Shown: positions 52,410 through 63,120, counted from the stretch's first letter. The stretch is DNA of 64,000 bases from Diplosphaera chodatii (GCA_032358165.1 JAALGY010000034.1:930001-994000); one strand, 5' to 3'. Numbers and translations are program-made. Notes: generated from the sequence alone by a model not told the origin.

Positions 52410-55400
52410 CTACCTCTGCCCCTTCACAGCTGTAGGGCCAAACTCGCGTCTCGCTACTGCGAACGCCAATTGATTTTTAAGCACTGTGTATAAACTATAT
52501 CCCGGTATTTTTTTACCGTCAAACACCTTGCTAAACGACGAGGAGACTATACAAACAATCTGAGCCAGTTTGCTGCTGCACTTCGACACCCAAAATCTTC
52601 CCAGCAGATTATTGCTACCCAACCTGGGCGGTGACCGCTGCCACCAGAGAGTTTTAGAGTTTGCTGCATCAAACTGCTGCCCCGGAGCAAGTCCTGAGCC
52701 CAGGGTTGGCACGACAGGTGCTGCAGCCGCCACAGGCACATACCCAGGCGACAAGGCATCCTGCTGCAAATCGATACCCTGAAACAGAAGCATGCCAAAG
52801 GCGCCACCCAGCGGCAACCCCTCTTCCCCAGGCTGCTCTCTGTATGCCTGTTCCAGCAGACCGTTGAGCTCCACGCTGTCGAGGGGCTGCACAGACATGC
52901 CATCCGCATCCAGCAGCTCATCGTCGCCAGCCGACACTGGTCGACGCTGCCGCACGTTCCTAAGCACACATGTCCATGTCAATGGTCTTAACAGCTGAGA
53001 CGCATGCAAGGCAGTAACGTGCATGGCGCCAACATCTGAGGCACTTTCAGGATGCTGCTTGGCACAGCCTGATCATACTACGTTTCCATGCACCTGCCAC
53101 GTCTGCAGCGTGCACTTGTGCATGCATTTGTGCAAGAAGTCATAGGCATACCGCGGCTGCTGCTGGTTGTAGTGGAACTTGATTGTTGCCATCATTTCCA
53201 GAGTGTCCACCGCCAGCCCGCTGCGGCGCTGCCCCTCGTAGAAGCCGAGCTGAGAGAAGAGGCGCTCTGGATCGGCAGCGTGCGGGCAGATGGCATACAG
53301 CAGCGTTGCCAGCGCCTTTAGCACATCAGCCGCGGCATCTGGCATGCTTGCCCACCAATCGCTGACTGGCATGCCGGACGGGCACTCGAGGCAGAAAGGC
53401 GCCCTGTCCAGCACATATGCAAGCAACTGCGCCACAAGCCGGCTGCACTCAGCCGCATTGTAGTTTCGTTTCTGCATCAGCTCCACCGCCTGCAACAATA
53501 GCGGAATCATCACATACTATACTAGGACATCCTTTGGGTGCTCAGCATAGCAAGTGGTGCTCATCTGCAGCGCAGCATGTGTTGCACAACAGCAGGCCAC
53601 GCAGACACAGCAGACTGACCGGCTGCAGCAGCGGCTGGTGCTGCCCGGCAAGCACCACCTTGTACCGCGGATCCAGCAGCAGCGCAAGGCGCGCCAGAGG
53701 ATCGTCCATCTCGCGCCAGCGCTTTTGGAACGCATAGACCAGGTGCTGGAAGAAGTCTGCATAGCAGATGGCACTGCAATTAGGACGTAGGAGATGACAT
53801 GCAGCCTGCAGCTGGTGACTGGACTAGATGTCAGAACTCAAAGTGCTACCACAGCAGCCTATTGCAGTGGAGCGCACAGAACAATCATATACAGTGACTC
53901 ACCCCGTGGCAGCGACGGTCCGATGGCCATGATGTTGCGCGCCAGGTACATGAACATGCGTGTGCAGTCCGCCAAGGTTGTGGCGCTGCCCTGGACGGCT
54001 CCGATGACCTTTGCAAAGGGCTCCAGGAGCTTGAGCAGCTTGTGCAGATCCTACACAGCAGATTAGCAGAAGCTGAGGCACATGAGCATGTATAGCATGT
54101 CGGTGTGGTTGTGCATCAGCCATGCTAAGTGCATCTAGATGAGTGCGGAGCCAGCTGACTCATAGGTTGGAGTTCGATGTCAGCAGCACTGAAGGTGCAC
54201 AGACACGATCATTTCAAGGGCATGGGGCATGCTGCAGAAGATGGCATACCTCCCAAAAGGCTCTGTCCTTGATGATGGCTGCGACCTCGGCGCTGATGAT
54301 GGCTGCATACTGCTGCACCACATGCTTGAGTGCCATCTCGTTCTCCATGACGGAGATGACCATGAGCACTGTGCTGGTCATACGAGTCTTGTTGGCCGAC
54401 TGCAGCCGGCGCGGGATCTTCAGCAGGACCCTGGCCTTTTGCAGCTCGTCCCCTGCCCTGTGCGAGCGCTGGAAGAAGTACACCGCTTTCTGAGCTCGCC
54501 CAATGAGACCCCGCGGCCAGGGGTATGCCACCACGCTGTTCAAGACCAGACCGAAAGCATGCATCATGCACCGGAAGGGCAGAATGTGCCTGCAGTGGTG
54601 CGCATATACTGTCAGGCCACGCTACACATGCAGAGTTGGTCAGCGCATCAGATGGTACAAGCACCCGCCAGTACCCACTTGTAGCCTGGTGTCTCGACAA
54701 CCAAGCGGCGTGCTGCCACCATGTTGGCTGCATTGTCCGTGACGATGAAGGACACCCTGCGGGGGTTCTCCTCGCTGACCTTATCGATCTGCTCCTTGAT
54801 CATGGCTGCATCGACAGGAGGAGAGAGTGTGATGTCTCTTTCAGCAGCCAGCAGCATATGCGACGATGTGAACTGCCATACAGTTACACCAAGTCCAGTC
54901 ATTGCAGAGGTGACGCATAGGTGCGCACCAGCCAGGTTGACAGCAGTGTGGTGCGAAGAAGATATGTTGGTCAGGCCCAACACCTGCACACTGCCGCTGC
55001 GCATGCGCAGCATCCAGCCCATCACGCTGTCATTGCACGCGTTTGACCAGCCGTCCAGCAGCAACGTCATGTCAGTCTCGTTCTTCCGCTCCTCCTCGCT
55101 TGCATTCTTCACCTTGGCATACTCTTGAGAGAGCACGTAGGTGCGCAGCTTGGTGGCACCTGCATGCTCAAGCAGTTGCAGCAAGTATGACTTGACGCGT
55201 GATATCCTGATTGCTGAGCTGCGGCATGTGGAGCGCAGCATCAGGCTCGCAACCCAGGCGCATGATGCGCACCTGCGACCTTGTAACCCGGTGAGAGACC
55301 ACCGATGAACTGCACAAAGAAAGGGTCGTCGACTGTATTGAAGGCGATCCCAGGACTGACGAGCCACTTGCAGAGCTCGGCGTTGTGCTGGTCATCCTTC

Positions 55401-55795
55401 GCCTTGTCCGTCACATTCTGTGTTCTGAAGAGGAAGCTACCCATGCCAGGCTGCATAAGTGAGCTCTCTGCTGATCGTTTGCCAGATCTGGATCCCGGCA
55501 GGCTGCTGTTGCTGCCTGCCTTCCCGGCTGCTCTGTCGATGGCGTTCTTCTTCACACTAGCAGGAGCCGCTTCGCAAATCTGTGTGTGCCGATCTAGATG
55601 CAACTTCCTAGCATCGCTGATCACTGTTGAACAGTGCTTGCACCTGACGGGGGCTGTGCTGCCTGTATCTGTGCTATCAATCAGGTCGAACTCTTCTCTA
55701 ATCGGATCGGGGGTTCGGCCAGTCTTCTTGCGAGAAGGATTTGCTACCTCTGCGACAATAGAAACGCGGTCTGCAATGCTCTCAGCGTTTGACAT
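52410..55795 (-). CDS. hAT transposase with BED zinc finger, seven or so exons
   Basis: Catalyses cut-and-paste movement of the surrounding element. Exon 1 (55,795 to about 55,276) has MSNAESIADRVSIVAEVANP, a BED-type finger VRCKHCSTVISDARKLHLDR with HTQIC, and DDPFFVQFIGGLSPGYK ending at AAG|GTCGCAG. Exon 2 (about 55,210-54,690) has TDMTLLLDGWSNACNDSVMG and RRVSFIVTDNAANMVAARRL, each with a conserved Asp. Exon 3 (about 54,570-54,250) has MMHAFGLVLNSVVAYPWPRG, SANKTRMTSTVLM and a terminal FWE. Exon 4 (54,050-53,905) has LLKLLEPFAKVIGAVQGSAT. Exon 5 (53,770-53,590) has RWREMDDPLARLALLLDPRY. Exon 6 (53,490-53,090) holds the dimerisation region: ALATLLYAICPHAADPERLF and RRSGLAVDTLEMMATIKFHY. A last exon (52,962 to 52,410 or earlier) is acidic. 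No frame break was noticed. Start chosen at the first Met of the BED exon. Confidence 0.9.
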
Positions 55796-55949
55796 CCCCT
55801 GAGATGCAGGACAACAATGTGTGAGTGTGGGGAATGCTCGAATGCACCTACGTGCAGGCAGCCACTTGAATTTCGCGGAGCCTCAGGCATGCGGCGGCTG
55901 CACTACTGCAGGAGCGGCGGTGGGCTGGATCCAGCGGCGGCAGCGGCGG

Positions 55950-56056
55950 CGGTTTTGTTTAAACACACCCCCTCCTGGCCCTTGCGCGCTTAAACATGTT
56001 TAAACACGTGTTTAAACACGGTATGTTTAAACACGGTAGTTTAAGCGCGTACACTG
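55950..56056. promoter_or_regulatory. hAT right subterminal GTTTAAAC cluster and inverted repeat
   Basis: GTTTAAAC occurs at about 55,957, 55,999, 56,010 and 56,025, with related TTTAAGCG/CGCTTAAAC words in the terminal repeat itself. hAT transposases are known to bind short subterminal repeats, so these are the likely binding sites. The cluster lies about 160-260 bp upstream of the transposase start and may also overlap its promoter. Confidence 0.75.
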
Positions 56057-56064
56057 ATTGTCAC
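56057..56064 (+). repeat. hAT target-site duplication, right
   Basis: ATTGTCAC, exact copy of 51,824-51,831. Confidence 0.97.
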
Positions 56065-56340
56065 GCTTTGCCAGATACGTTCCCAAGCCCTTTGCATCGA
56101 GCTGACAGCCAGATTGACCTAGGTCCAGTTATGTATTTAGGCTCAGTCATGTCGGCACTCTTCATTTGTACCAGACATGCCTATGACCCTGGTGACCACC
56201 ACAGGGTGGGTTTATATATGCTGCTGCACTGTAAAAATCTCAGCTTGAACTTCCAGCGCAGCAGGGCAGTAGAATGGCAACAACATCAGGTTCGATGGGG
56301 GCGGCGGCGGCTAGCACGGCGCTGCGCTTTTATGCCGACA

Positions 56341-56665
56341 TCACGAACAGGTGCCTGCCTGTTGGGTGGGCCAGCTCGCTTGCGGGCCTCCCAGATTCCC
56401 AGCGGCAGTGTCAGCAGCAGCAGCAGTCTTGCCCTTGTACTTGTTCGGCGGAGGCACTACAGAGATGCCTGCAGAAGCACACACATCCAGGTAGTCTTGC
56501 AGCACCTCTCGGCTGTGAGACAGGTTTGCCTTAGGCTCCCATGTGTCATGCTCAGCAGAGTAGCCTGCCCAGCGCACAAGAAAGAAGCGCTTCTAGTGGC
56601 TCGTCCAGCAAACTGCAAGCGGTGGTTCAGCACGTGTTCCATAGTGTACACGAGCAGCAGCAGCA
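56341..56665 (-). pseudogene. Chromodomain fragment
   Basis: Minus strand: MEHVLNHRLQFAGRATR, then one frame over RFFLVRWAGYSAEHDTWEPK and REVLQDYLD, followed by a Lys/Ala tail and stop at 56,341. This is a canonical chromodomain (YxVExIL..., FLVRWxGYxxxxDTWEP), a methyl-lysine reader also found at the end of chromovirus integrases. The break between AGRAT and RFFLV is either an indel or an unseen intron. No integrase or gag sequence was seen nearby, so host gene and chromovirus remnant remain open. Confidence 0.65.
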
Positions 56666-56699
56666 TGAGCTTGAAACGTGGCTCTGGAGTTGCCTGAAA

Positions 56700-57400
56700 T
56701 ATGGCTGAGCTGGCAGCGGGTCGCAGCGACTGCGCCCCGCCCGCCGGCTGCTGAGCTCGCGCAGCTGGACGCCGGCGGCACCGCCACCAGCCGCACGCCC
56801 CAGCACGGCAGCCTGGCAGCAGACACAACTGCATGACACTCATGGTTCTACACATGCTGGTAATGGCATCTACTGCAGCAGGTCACTGACTGCAATCAGT
56901 TGTCATGCACAGGATACCTGAAGCCGTTGCTGGGCCAAATGCACCTCGTCACGAGCGCGGCAGGTGTAACGTGGGTGAACGCCTGCAGCTGCCGTGCGTG
57001 GCGGCGCTGTCATGCTCGCCGGCCGAGGCCCCCCCTTCGCAAGCTGCACCCTGCGCCATGGAAAGGCCCAGCATTGTGCACTGGTGCGGCACTTGCAGGG
57101 CCTAAACAGCAAGCACAAAGCTGTTCAGGAGTTTCTGTAGGCCCACACGCCCGAAATGCACAGCAGTATGTAACTGGGCCTGAACCTTGGGCCAAGGGCG
57201 CACACCTGACAGCTTGCCGGCGTCCGGGTCGCGCTGCAGCGCGCCCTTTGGCTGAGGGCGGCGTCCAGCAGCTGCTTGCCGTCCGCGACACCCTCCTTGA
57301 GGGTGGCAGCCTGGCAGCACAGCATCACCAGCGATCGACGCCGCTGGCGGATGCGTGGTGTCCCTACGGTAGTAGTGTGGGGGGCAGGCCGCCATGCAGA
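56700..57400. other. No recognised gene
   Basis: GC-rich stretch with overlapping frames on both strands and no domain signature. Confidence 0.35.
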
Positions 57401-57409
57401 TGCAGATGC

Positions 57410-57740
57410 CTTGTGCTTGACACACATGCCATGTCGTTCACGTCGTCCCCAACTGCTGTTGCGCTGGGAGCGTGGAGCTCTTGGGTTACAAGTACAAGCA
57501 CAAGGCATTACAGGACAGCCGAGCACAAGGCATTGCAAGCATGAAATAGCCGACAAAACCTTGTCCGCCTGCCAGACTCCGGTACGAGGCTTGCATACAT
57601 TTTTCAACGCAGGCTGCAGGGCTTGACATGCGTCGCTGCACCACCATCCGCCCGACACACCGAGTCGGGCGAAGTACAAGACAGGCTGCAGGGCTTGACG
57701 CGTCCACCACTGGCCCCGCTCCGCCCAACACCAGCCCCTC
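57410..57740 (-). repeat. Repeat block downstream of paralog 2
   Basis: Reverse-complement counterpart of 51,061-51,430 with the same succession: CAGGCTGCAGGGCTTGAC units (57,608-57,700), CAAAACCTTGTCCGCCTGCC (57,555-57,575), CAAGTACAAGCACAAGGCAT, AGCGTGGAGCTC (57,469-57,512) and CATGTCGTTCAC (57,430). Confidence 0.8.
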
Positions 57741-57783
57741 TTATCCTTATCCGCCGAGGAGCCCACGGGCTAGATGTCGTCTC

Positions 57784-57978
57784 TCAGCGACGAGGGGCGG
57801 CCTGCAGGCACGCGCTGTATGGACCATGCACTGGGCACCTGTCAGCGGCGTGCCAATGGTTGAAGGGGGGTGTGATATTGCAGGTATGCACTCTCTTTTT
57901 ACAACTGGGGTCGGTACACTCCGGAACCCTCCTCATGATGCTCGTCTTGCACGGATATATGATCAAGATATGACACAT
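57784..57978 (-). CDS. 64-residue Cys/His-rich protein, paralog 2
   Basis: Begins MCHILIIYPC, has PECTDPSCKKRVHTC and ends RCPVHGPYSACLQAAPRR. Same length, cysteine pattern and downstream repeat block as paralog 1 at 50,866, in the opposite orientation. It has one extra Cys after KRVHT. Protein identity is low outside the pattern, so the ligands are what selection appears to keep. About 5.8 kb further on, past the hAT element, lies the mirror copy's repeat block. Function unknown. Confidence 0.65.
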   Translation of the reverse strand: MCHILIIYPCKTSIMRRVPECTDPSCKKRVHTCNITPPFNHWHAADRCPVHGPYSACLQAAPRR

Positions 57979-58429
57979 TGTGGCAGGCCTGCGAGCGACG
58001 GCGGTGCGGCAGCGTCGGAAGTGTTTATCTGGCAGCAGAAGCTGATGTTGTTGGCTACCCAGTCGTCGTAGACGTCGTCGGTCCACCCGACCCTTACCAA
58101 ATTGCCCCATGACCAACTGCCCCATGACCAATTGGCCCCATGGCCTCCTCGTACACGTACCCCTTCGGGACAGCAGGAGACGTCGGACATCCAAACATCC
58201 AGGGCTGGGAGCAAGCAAAGCGTGTGCAATCGATGCACACAGGCTATCAGAAGTCATCTGAAGAACTGGGTTGCAAATCTGAGGGTACAGAAGCAAGACG
58301 TGCATGTGCATGTCGGTGTCATGCATCCCTCGAGGTGCAGGGTCGAGGTGCAAACCCCTCGGTATAGATTAGCACTAGCTGCAGAAGGCGCCTGCAGAAG
58401 GCGCCTCCGCTTGGCAAGTGGCTCAGCAC

Positions 58430-59290
58430 CACATTTTTGAACAGTGTCTTGCAGACCCTCCACAGCTTGATGCATCGGCAGACAGCACACTATGCCACGT
58501 TGCAGGCACGACCACATACACACGAAAAGGTGGTCACAAAACTGGTGCTGGTGCGCATCCAGTGTACAGTGCAAGCCTGCAAAACTGGTCACGGCTGCTG
58601 CTGCTGGCTGCCACGCTGGCTGCCATCTGTGGACGTCCGCAGCTCCGACGAAAAGTTGCGCAGCTCCGCCAGCTGCGCGCTGGCCGGGCTGAGCTGGCTC
58701 TGCAGCTGCGTCTGCGGCATCCAGGATCCGGCTCCGCCGGACTGCGACATCCGGGACAGCGTGGCCGTCTTGGGCGACGAGGACGCGAGCGCAGGGGGCG
58801 CCGCCACCGTCGCAGCCGCCGCTGCCACCCAGGGCAGGTCATGTGGACAAAGACACTTGGCAGGTTGGCATTGCCCGAGGCCAGCTGACGTGTCATGAAA
58901 GTTGCTGTTGACTTGCAATGTACCAACCTGCAGGCCGGCGGCGTCAAAGGCGGCGGAGGCGCTGCTGGCGGCCCGCGAGTCGAGGCAGGAGGACGACGCC
59001 CGGAGCGACTCCGCACGCAGCGCCTCCATGTTCTGCGCGATGAGCGCCCCCGTGTTCCTGCAGTTGTGCAAGGGTGAGCCCTCAGGCCAGGCGCGAAAGA
59101 ACGCTTTCAATGACGCGCTGTACGAGTTGAAAGAGCATGCATATAAACCCTGCCTGAAGCTGAAGTTGTGGAAGTCTGTTTCCGGGGTGTGCGCGTCGCC
59201 GGTGCCAGCTCCCTCTGGTGTGCACGGGCTAGCGCCGGCACTGCTGCCATGCGATGGGCCGCCTGTGGAGATCAGAAGGTCCATTTGATC
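58430..59290 (-). CDS. Low-complexity coding block, possible C-terminal extension of the kinase
   Basis: A 231-residue minus-strand frame with TDFHNFSFRQGLYACSFNSY, GALIAQNMEALRAESLRASS and Ser/Ala/Gln-rich tails. It lies downstream of the kinase exons in the same orientation. No domain recognised; it may be a separate gene or an intron-interrupted kinase tail. Confidence 0.35.
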
Positions 59291-60059
59291 AGAAATTGGT
59301 CATATGGTGGCGAGCAACTGGTGGCACAGCAGGCAGACGTCTCCGCCAAACAGCCAAGTGCACAGCCCCATGCAGCGACCGGCTGAAATTGACCTGATGA
59401 GCTGCTGCTGCTGCCGCCCTGGCTATGCGCTTCGTCGTCCATCGACATGGCAGTCACATCTGCTGACATGGGCCGCCCCAGCATGCTGCTGCCATGCAGC
59501 GGCAGCGGCGTCGCTGCCGATGCTGCACTGCCCTCTGCCTCCAGTGTGCGCACGCTGCGTGCATCTGCGCAGCATGGCAATGCCACAGCCGTTCACACCA
59601 CATCAGCCTCAAGGCCTCCCGCGCATGGATGCTAGCGGCTCGTGTAAGTTGTTCAGCATGCTATGGCGCACCAACAGAGGACCCATGTTCGGCGGCGAGC
59701 GAGGCGGCGGAGCTGGCGCGGCTCATGGCGCTCCCAGCAATGCTGCTGGGCCGCCGCTGCCGCCGGCCTGTTCGAAGCACAGCCCAGACGCATCAGCAGC
59801 AGCCGCAGCACAGTACCAAAACTGCTACACAGGAGAGCAGGTGGCACTGCTGAAGATGAGTACGATGGCTGCAGCAGTGCAGCAGAACGCTACTCTGACG
59901 TACTGCGGGAGGGGGAGCTGCCTCGGGAGTGGCGCCCTGAGTCTGCGTCTGAGCGGCTGTCCACATCGCGGTGCATGGACCGCCGCGACACCTGCAGATG
60001 TGTGTGCATGTTTCAGCGTTGCACTACGATCATAATCAGCCTTTTGCACAGCAAGGAGT

Positions 60060-61060
60060 GACAAAACTACTAACAGTTGTGAACAGGAGCTGCCAGGCGC
60101 TAATGACTCCTGTTGAAAACCGCACCGGCTTGGAGGCGAAGTAGGAGGTGTCGTACTCGTGCTCCAGGGTGGGCACAAACGCCGCCTTCTGCCGCGCGAG
60201 GCTCGTCCAGTCCAGGCCGCAAACCAGGGGTGCAGCTTCACCTGTCACACAAGTGCATTTCGTAAGGCAGCTGCATCCCGTTTCTGACCTCCAAACACAG
60301 CAACATCAGATTTCAGGTCGCAAACGGGTAGCCGCTGGTCAAATTACATTCGTGAGAAAGATGCCAGTAACGAGTGAGTGCATGAGAGGGCACCTCGCCG
60401 GCGCCGCGCGCCCCAGGCGCTGCCCCGGGTCCGAGCACAGCAGCCGGTCGATGAGGTCGCGGCACAGCGGCGACATGTCGTCCGGCCACTCGATGCGCCG
60501 TTCCAGGATGTTGTCAAACCTCCTGCAGCCTATGAGCACAGGATGTGTGATTGGTCAGCATCGATGGCCTTGCATTGTAGTTCTAGATTGAGGCTTTTGC
60601 AGGGGGTTCCACGGCTGCTGCTGATTGCAGAAGTAACGTGGCCTGTAAGGCTGCAGAGGGCTCAGATCCTGATGTTAAGAGCCCAAAAAGATATTTTCCA
60701 CGCCCTTCAGCACAGATTGGCTCATGGATGGACATAGAAGATGCTGCAATTGCACGGTGTCTCCCAAAAGTAGCTGTCAGTGACGCTGCACGCCCTGACA
60801 CGACATATCTGCAGGTACATCTGCCCAGTCTGCCCCCGTCAGACATGCCCACCTCGGGGGTGTCGGCGCAGAGGGGCGGGCGCCGGCGACCAGCTCGTAC
60901 AGGATGACGCCGCAGGACCACCAGTCAGCCTCGGGGCCGTGGCCCACCCCCAGCAGCAGCTCCGGCGCCAGGTAGTCGCCCACGCGCGCCGCCGCTCCTT
61001 GGGCGGCGTCACCACCGGCTGCAGCTGCTGCTGCAGCATGACCATGTCGTGCCAAGTTTC
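60060..61060 (-). pseudogene. AGC protein kinase of the IRE/MAST group, C-lobe only
   Basis: Three exons match the kinase C-lobe: [33 protein letters not shown] (about 61,010-60,900); [20 protein letters not shown] then [19 protein letters not shown] (about 60,527-60,400); and KLHPWFAGLDWTSLARQKAA then FVPTLEHEYDTSYFASKPV (about 60,240-60,120). DWxxLARQKAAFVP...DTSYF is typical of plant IRE and animal MAST kinases, which act in growth and cell-cycle control. Normally GTPDYLAPE precedes the APE motif; here the Thr-Pro is absent (VGDYLAPE). [10 protein letters not shown] lies one frame off from YELVAG at about 60,890, a GCGCCCGCCC run. The catalytic loop HRDLKPDN and the whole N-lobe were not found; upstream lies a Ser-rich block (61,600-61,740) and then satellite. 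Truncated or poorly assembled gene. Confidence 0.75.
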
Positions 61061-61559
61061 AGGCAATCAGATAGGCACAAGTAAGTCAGCCCGATGGCAG
61101 TAACGCCAGGCAGCGTACAGATGCAAAGCCCACAGCTGATGAGCATGTGTTGCATCTGATGATGAAAGGCGCGGGGCTGTCACTGACCTGCTAATGTGCT
61201 GCAGGCAGTGGCAGAACCAGACCTGCGCTGCGGGCTGCCAGGGCGCCACCACCGTCTGCAGCGGCGGCTGCGGGGAGCTGGACCGCTGTGGCTGCTGCTG
61301 CTGCGCCGGGCTGTCAGGCGAGCCCGGCCCGCTCTGAGCTGCCTCGCAGCCGCTGCGCACAGAAACAGGCGTGCTGCCGCCTGCACGTGTGTACGCAGAT
61401 TTTCAGGTGGCACCTTCAGGACAGCGCGCCACAGCAGAGGGTCCGCCCTCTGCAATGCACCCAGATGTTTCTAGCACACAACCGATGCGCATATCGCTAC
61501 CATCCCCACTGCAGCCTCCAAATTCAGACCAAGTCTGCAGGTGCTAGACTATTGAACCC

Positions 61560-61740
61560 ACCCTGCAGATTGACTGAGCGCGCCCGCAGGCCGCCAGCGC
61601 CGCAGGGCGCGCTGGGGAGGGACCAGCGGCGGGGGGTGGACGCCGCCGACGCCGAGCGCGGGGAGCTGGCGCCGCTGTCCGCCCGCATGCTGTCGCTGCG
61701 CGCCGCCGCCAGGTCCTGGTGCAAGTGTACTTGCCAGAAC
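61560..61740 (-). CDS. Ser/Ala/Arg-rich exon upstream of the kinase
   Basis: Minus-strand DLAAARSDSMRADSGASSPR then SASAASTPRRWSLPSAPC. Such phospho-site-rich linkers occur in IRE-type kinases, so it may be a kinase exon; it abuts the repeat array. Confidence 0.35.
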
Positions 61741-63118
61741 TCAGTCGCACCCAGTCTGAACCGCCCTGGAAGCAGCAGATGCAAAGGCTGAACGCCATTA
61801 CCCAGCCTGCGAGCTGGCAGCAAAGCTGCAGGTCTCAATGGGATCCATGGAAACATCCCTGGATCTCGGCACATGCACGCCTGACAGCTCCAAAACCGGC
61901 AGCTTCCAGGCAGCGGGTCGCACCCAGTCTGAACCGCCCCGGAAGCAGCAGATGTCGGGGACGTGCGTCGCCCTGGTGCCTGCAAGCTGGCAGCAAAGTC
62001 GCAGGTCGTCTTCGCAGCAACCAATTCATGCCTCAGGCTCGGCAGGTGCACAGCTAGAAGCCTCAGAACCGGCAGCTTTCAGGCAGCAGATCACACCCAG
62101 TCTGCCCCGGAAGTAGCAGATGTCGGGAACGTGCGTCGCCCTGGTGCCTGCAAGCTGGCAGCAAAGTCGCAGGTCGTCTTCGCAGCAACCAAGTCATGCC
62201 TCAGGCTCGGCAGGTGCACAGCTAGAAGCCTCAGAATCGGCAGCTTTCAGGCAGCAGATCACACCCAGTCTGAACCGCCCCGGAAGCAGCAGATGCAAAG
62301 GCTGAACGCCATTACCCAGCCTGCGAGCTGGCAGCAAAGCTGCAGGTCTCAATGGGATCCATGAAAACATCCCTGGAGCTCGGCACATGCACGCCTGACA
62401 GCTCCAAAACCCGCACCTTCCAGGCAGCGGGTCGCACCCAGTCTGAACCGCCCCGGAAGCAGCAGATGCAGAGACGGGCGTCGCCCTGGTGCCTGCAAGC
62501 TGGCAGCAGAGTCGCAGGTCGTCATCGCAGCAACCAATTCATGCCTCAGGCTCGGCAGGTGCACAGCTAGAAGCCTCAGAACCGGCAGCTTCCAGGCAGC
62601 AGATCACACCCAGTCTGAACCGCCCCGGAAGCAGCAGATGTCGGGGACGTGCGTCGCCCTGGTGCCTGCAAGCTGGCAGCAAAGTCGCAGGCCGTCTTCG
62701 CAGCAACCAATTCATGCCTCAGGCACGGCAGGTGCACAGCTAGAAGCCTCAGAACCGGCAGCTTTCAGGCAGCAGATCACACCCAGTCTGAACCGCCCCG
62801 GAAGCAGCAGATGTCGGGGACGTGCGTCGCCCTGGTGCCTGCAAGCTGCCAGCAAAGTCGCAGGTCGTCTTCGCAGCAACCAAGTCATGCCTCAGGCTCG
62901 GCAGGTGCACAGCTAGAAGCCTCAGAACCGGCAGCTTTCAGGCAGCAGATCACACCCAGTCTGAACCGCCCTGGAAGTGGCAGGTGCAGAGGCTGAATGC
63001 CATTGCCCAGCCTGCAAGCTGGCAGCAAAGCTGCAGGTCTCCTTCGGTTCCATGAACCGTCCCTCAGGCTCCGCAAATGCACCCCTGACAACCGCAAAGC
63101 TGCCAGCAAACAGGCAGT
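61725..63118. repeat. Minisatellite 2: about eight units of roughly 172 bp
   Basis: Units restart near 61,725, 61,871, 62,047, 62,214, 62,387, 62,559, 62,731 and 62,904. All share CACACCCAGTCTGAACCGCC or CGCACCCAGTCTGAACC. Two subtypes exist: one with GGGACGTGCGTCGCCCTGG and a GTCGTCTTCGCAGC segment, the other with AACGCCATTACCCAGCC and GGTCTCAATGGGATCC, in mixed order. The last unit is the most divergent and joins the hAT fragment at 63,120. Confidence 0.92.
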
Positions 63119-63120
63119 GG

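Larger units (their letters stand above)
51832..56056 (-). mobile_element. Complete hAT DNA transposon, 4,225 bp
   Basis: Ends are 21-bp perfect terminal inverted repeats starting CAGTGTACGCGCTTAAACTA, at 51,832-51,852 and, inverted, at 56,036-56,056. They are flanked by the 8-bp duplication ATTGTCAC. The right subterminal region carries several GTTTAAAC octamers and the left carries one. The single multi-exon gene on the minus strand encodes a BED-finger, DUF659-like transposase. Perfect repeats and duplication indicate recent movement. Confidence 0.97.
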
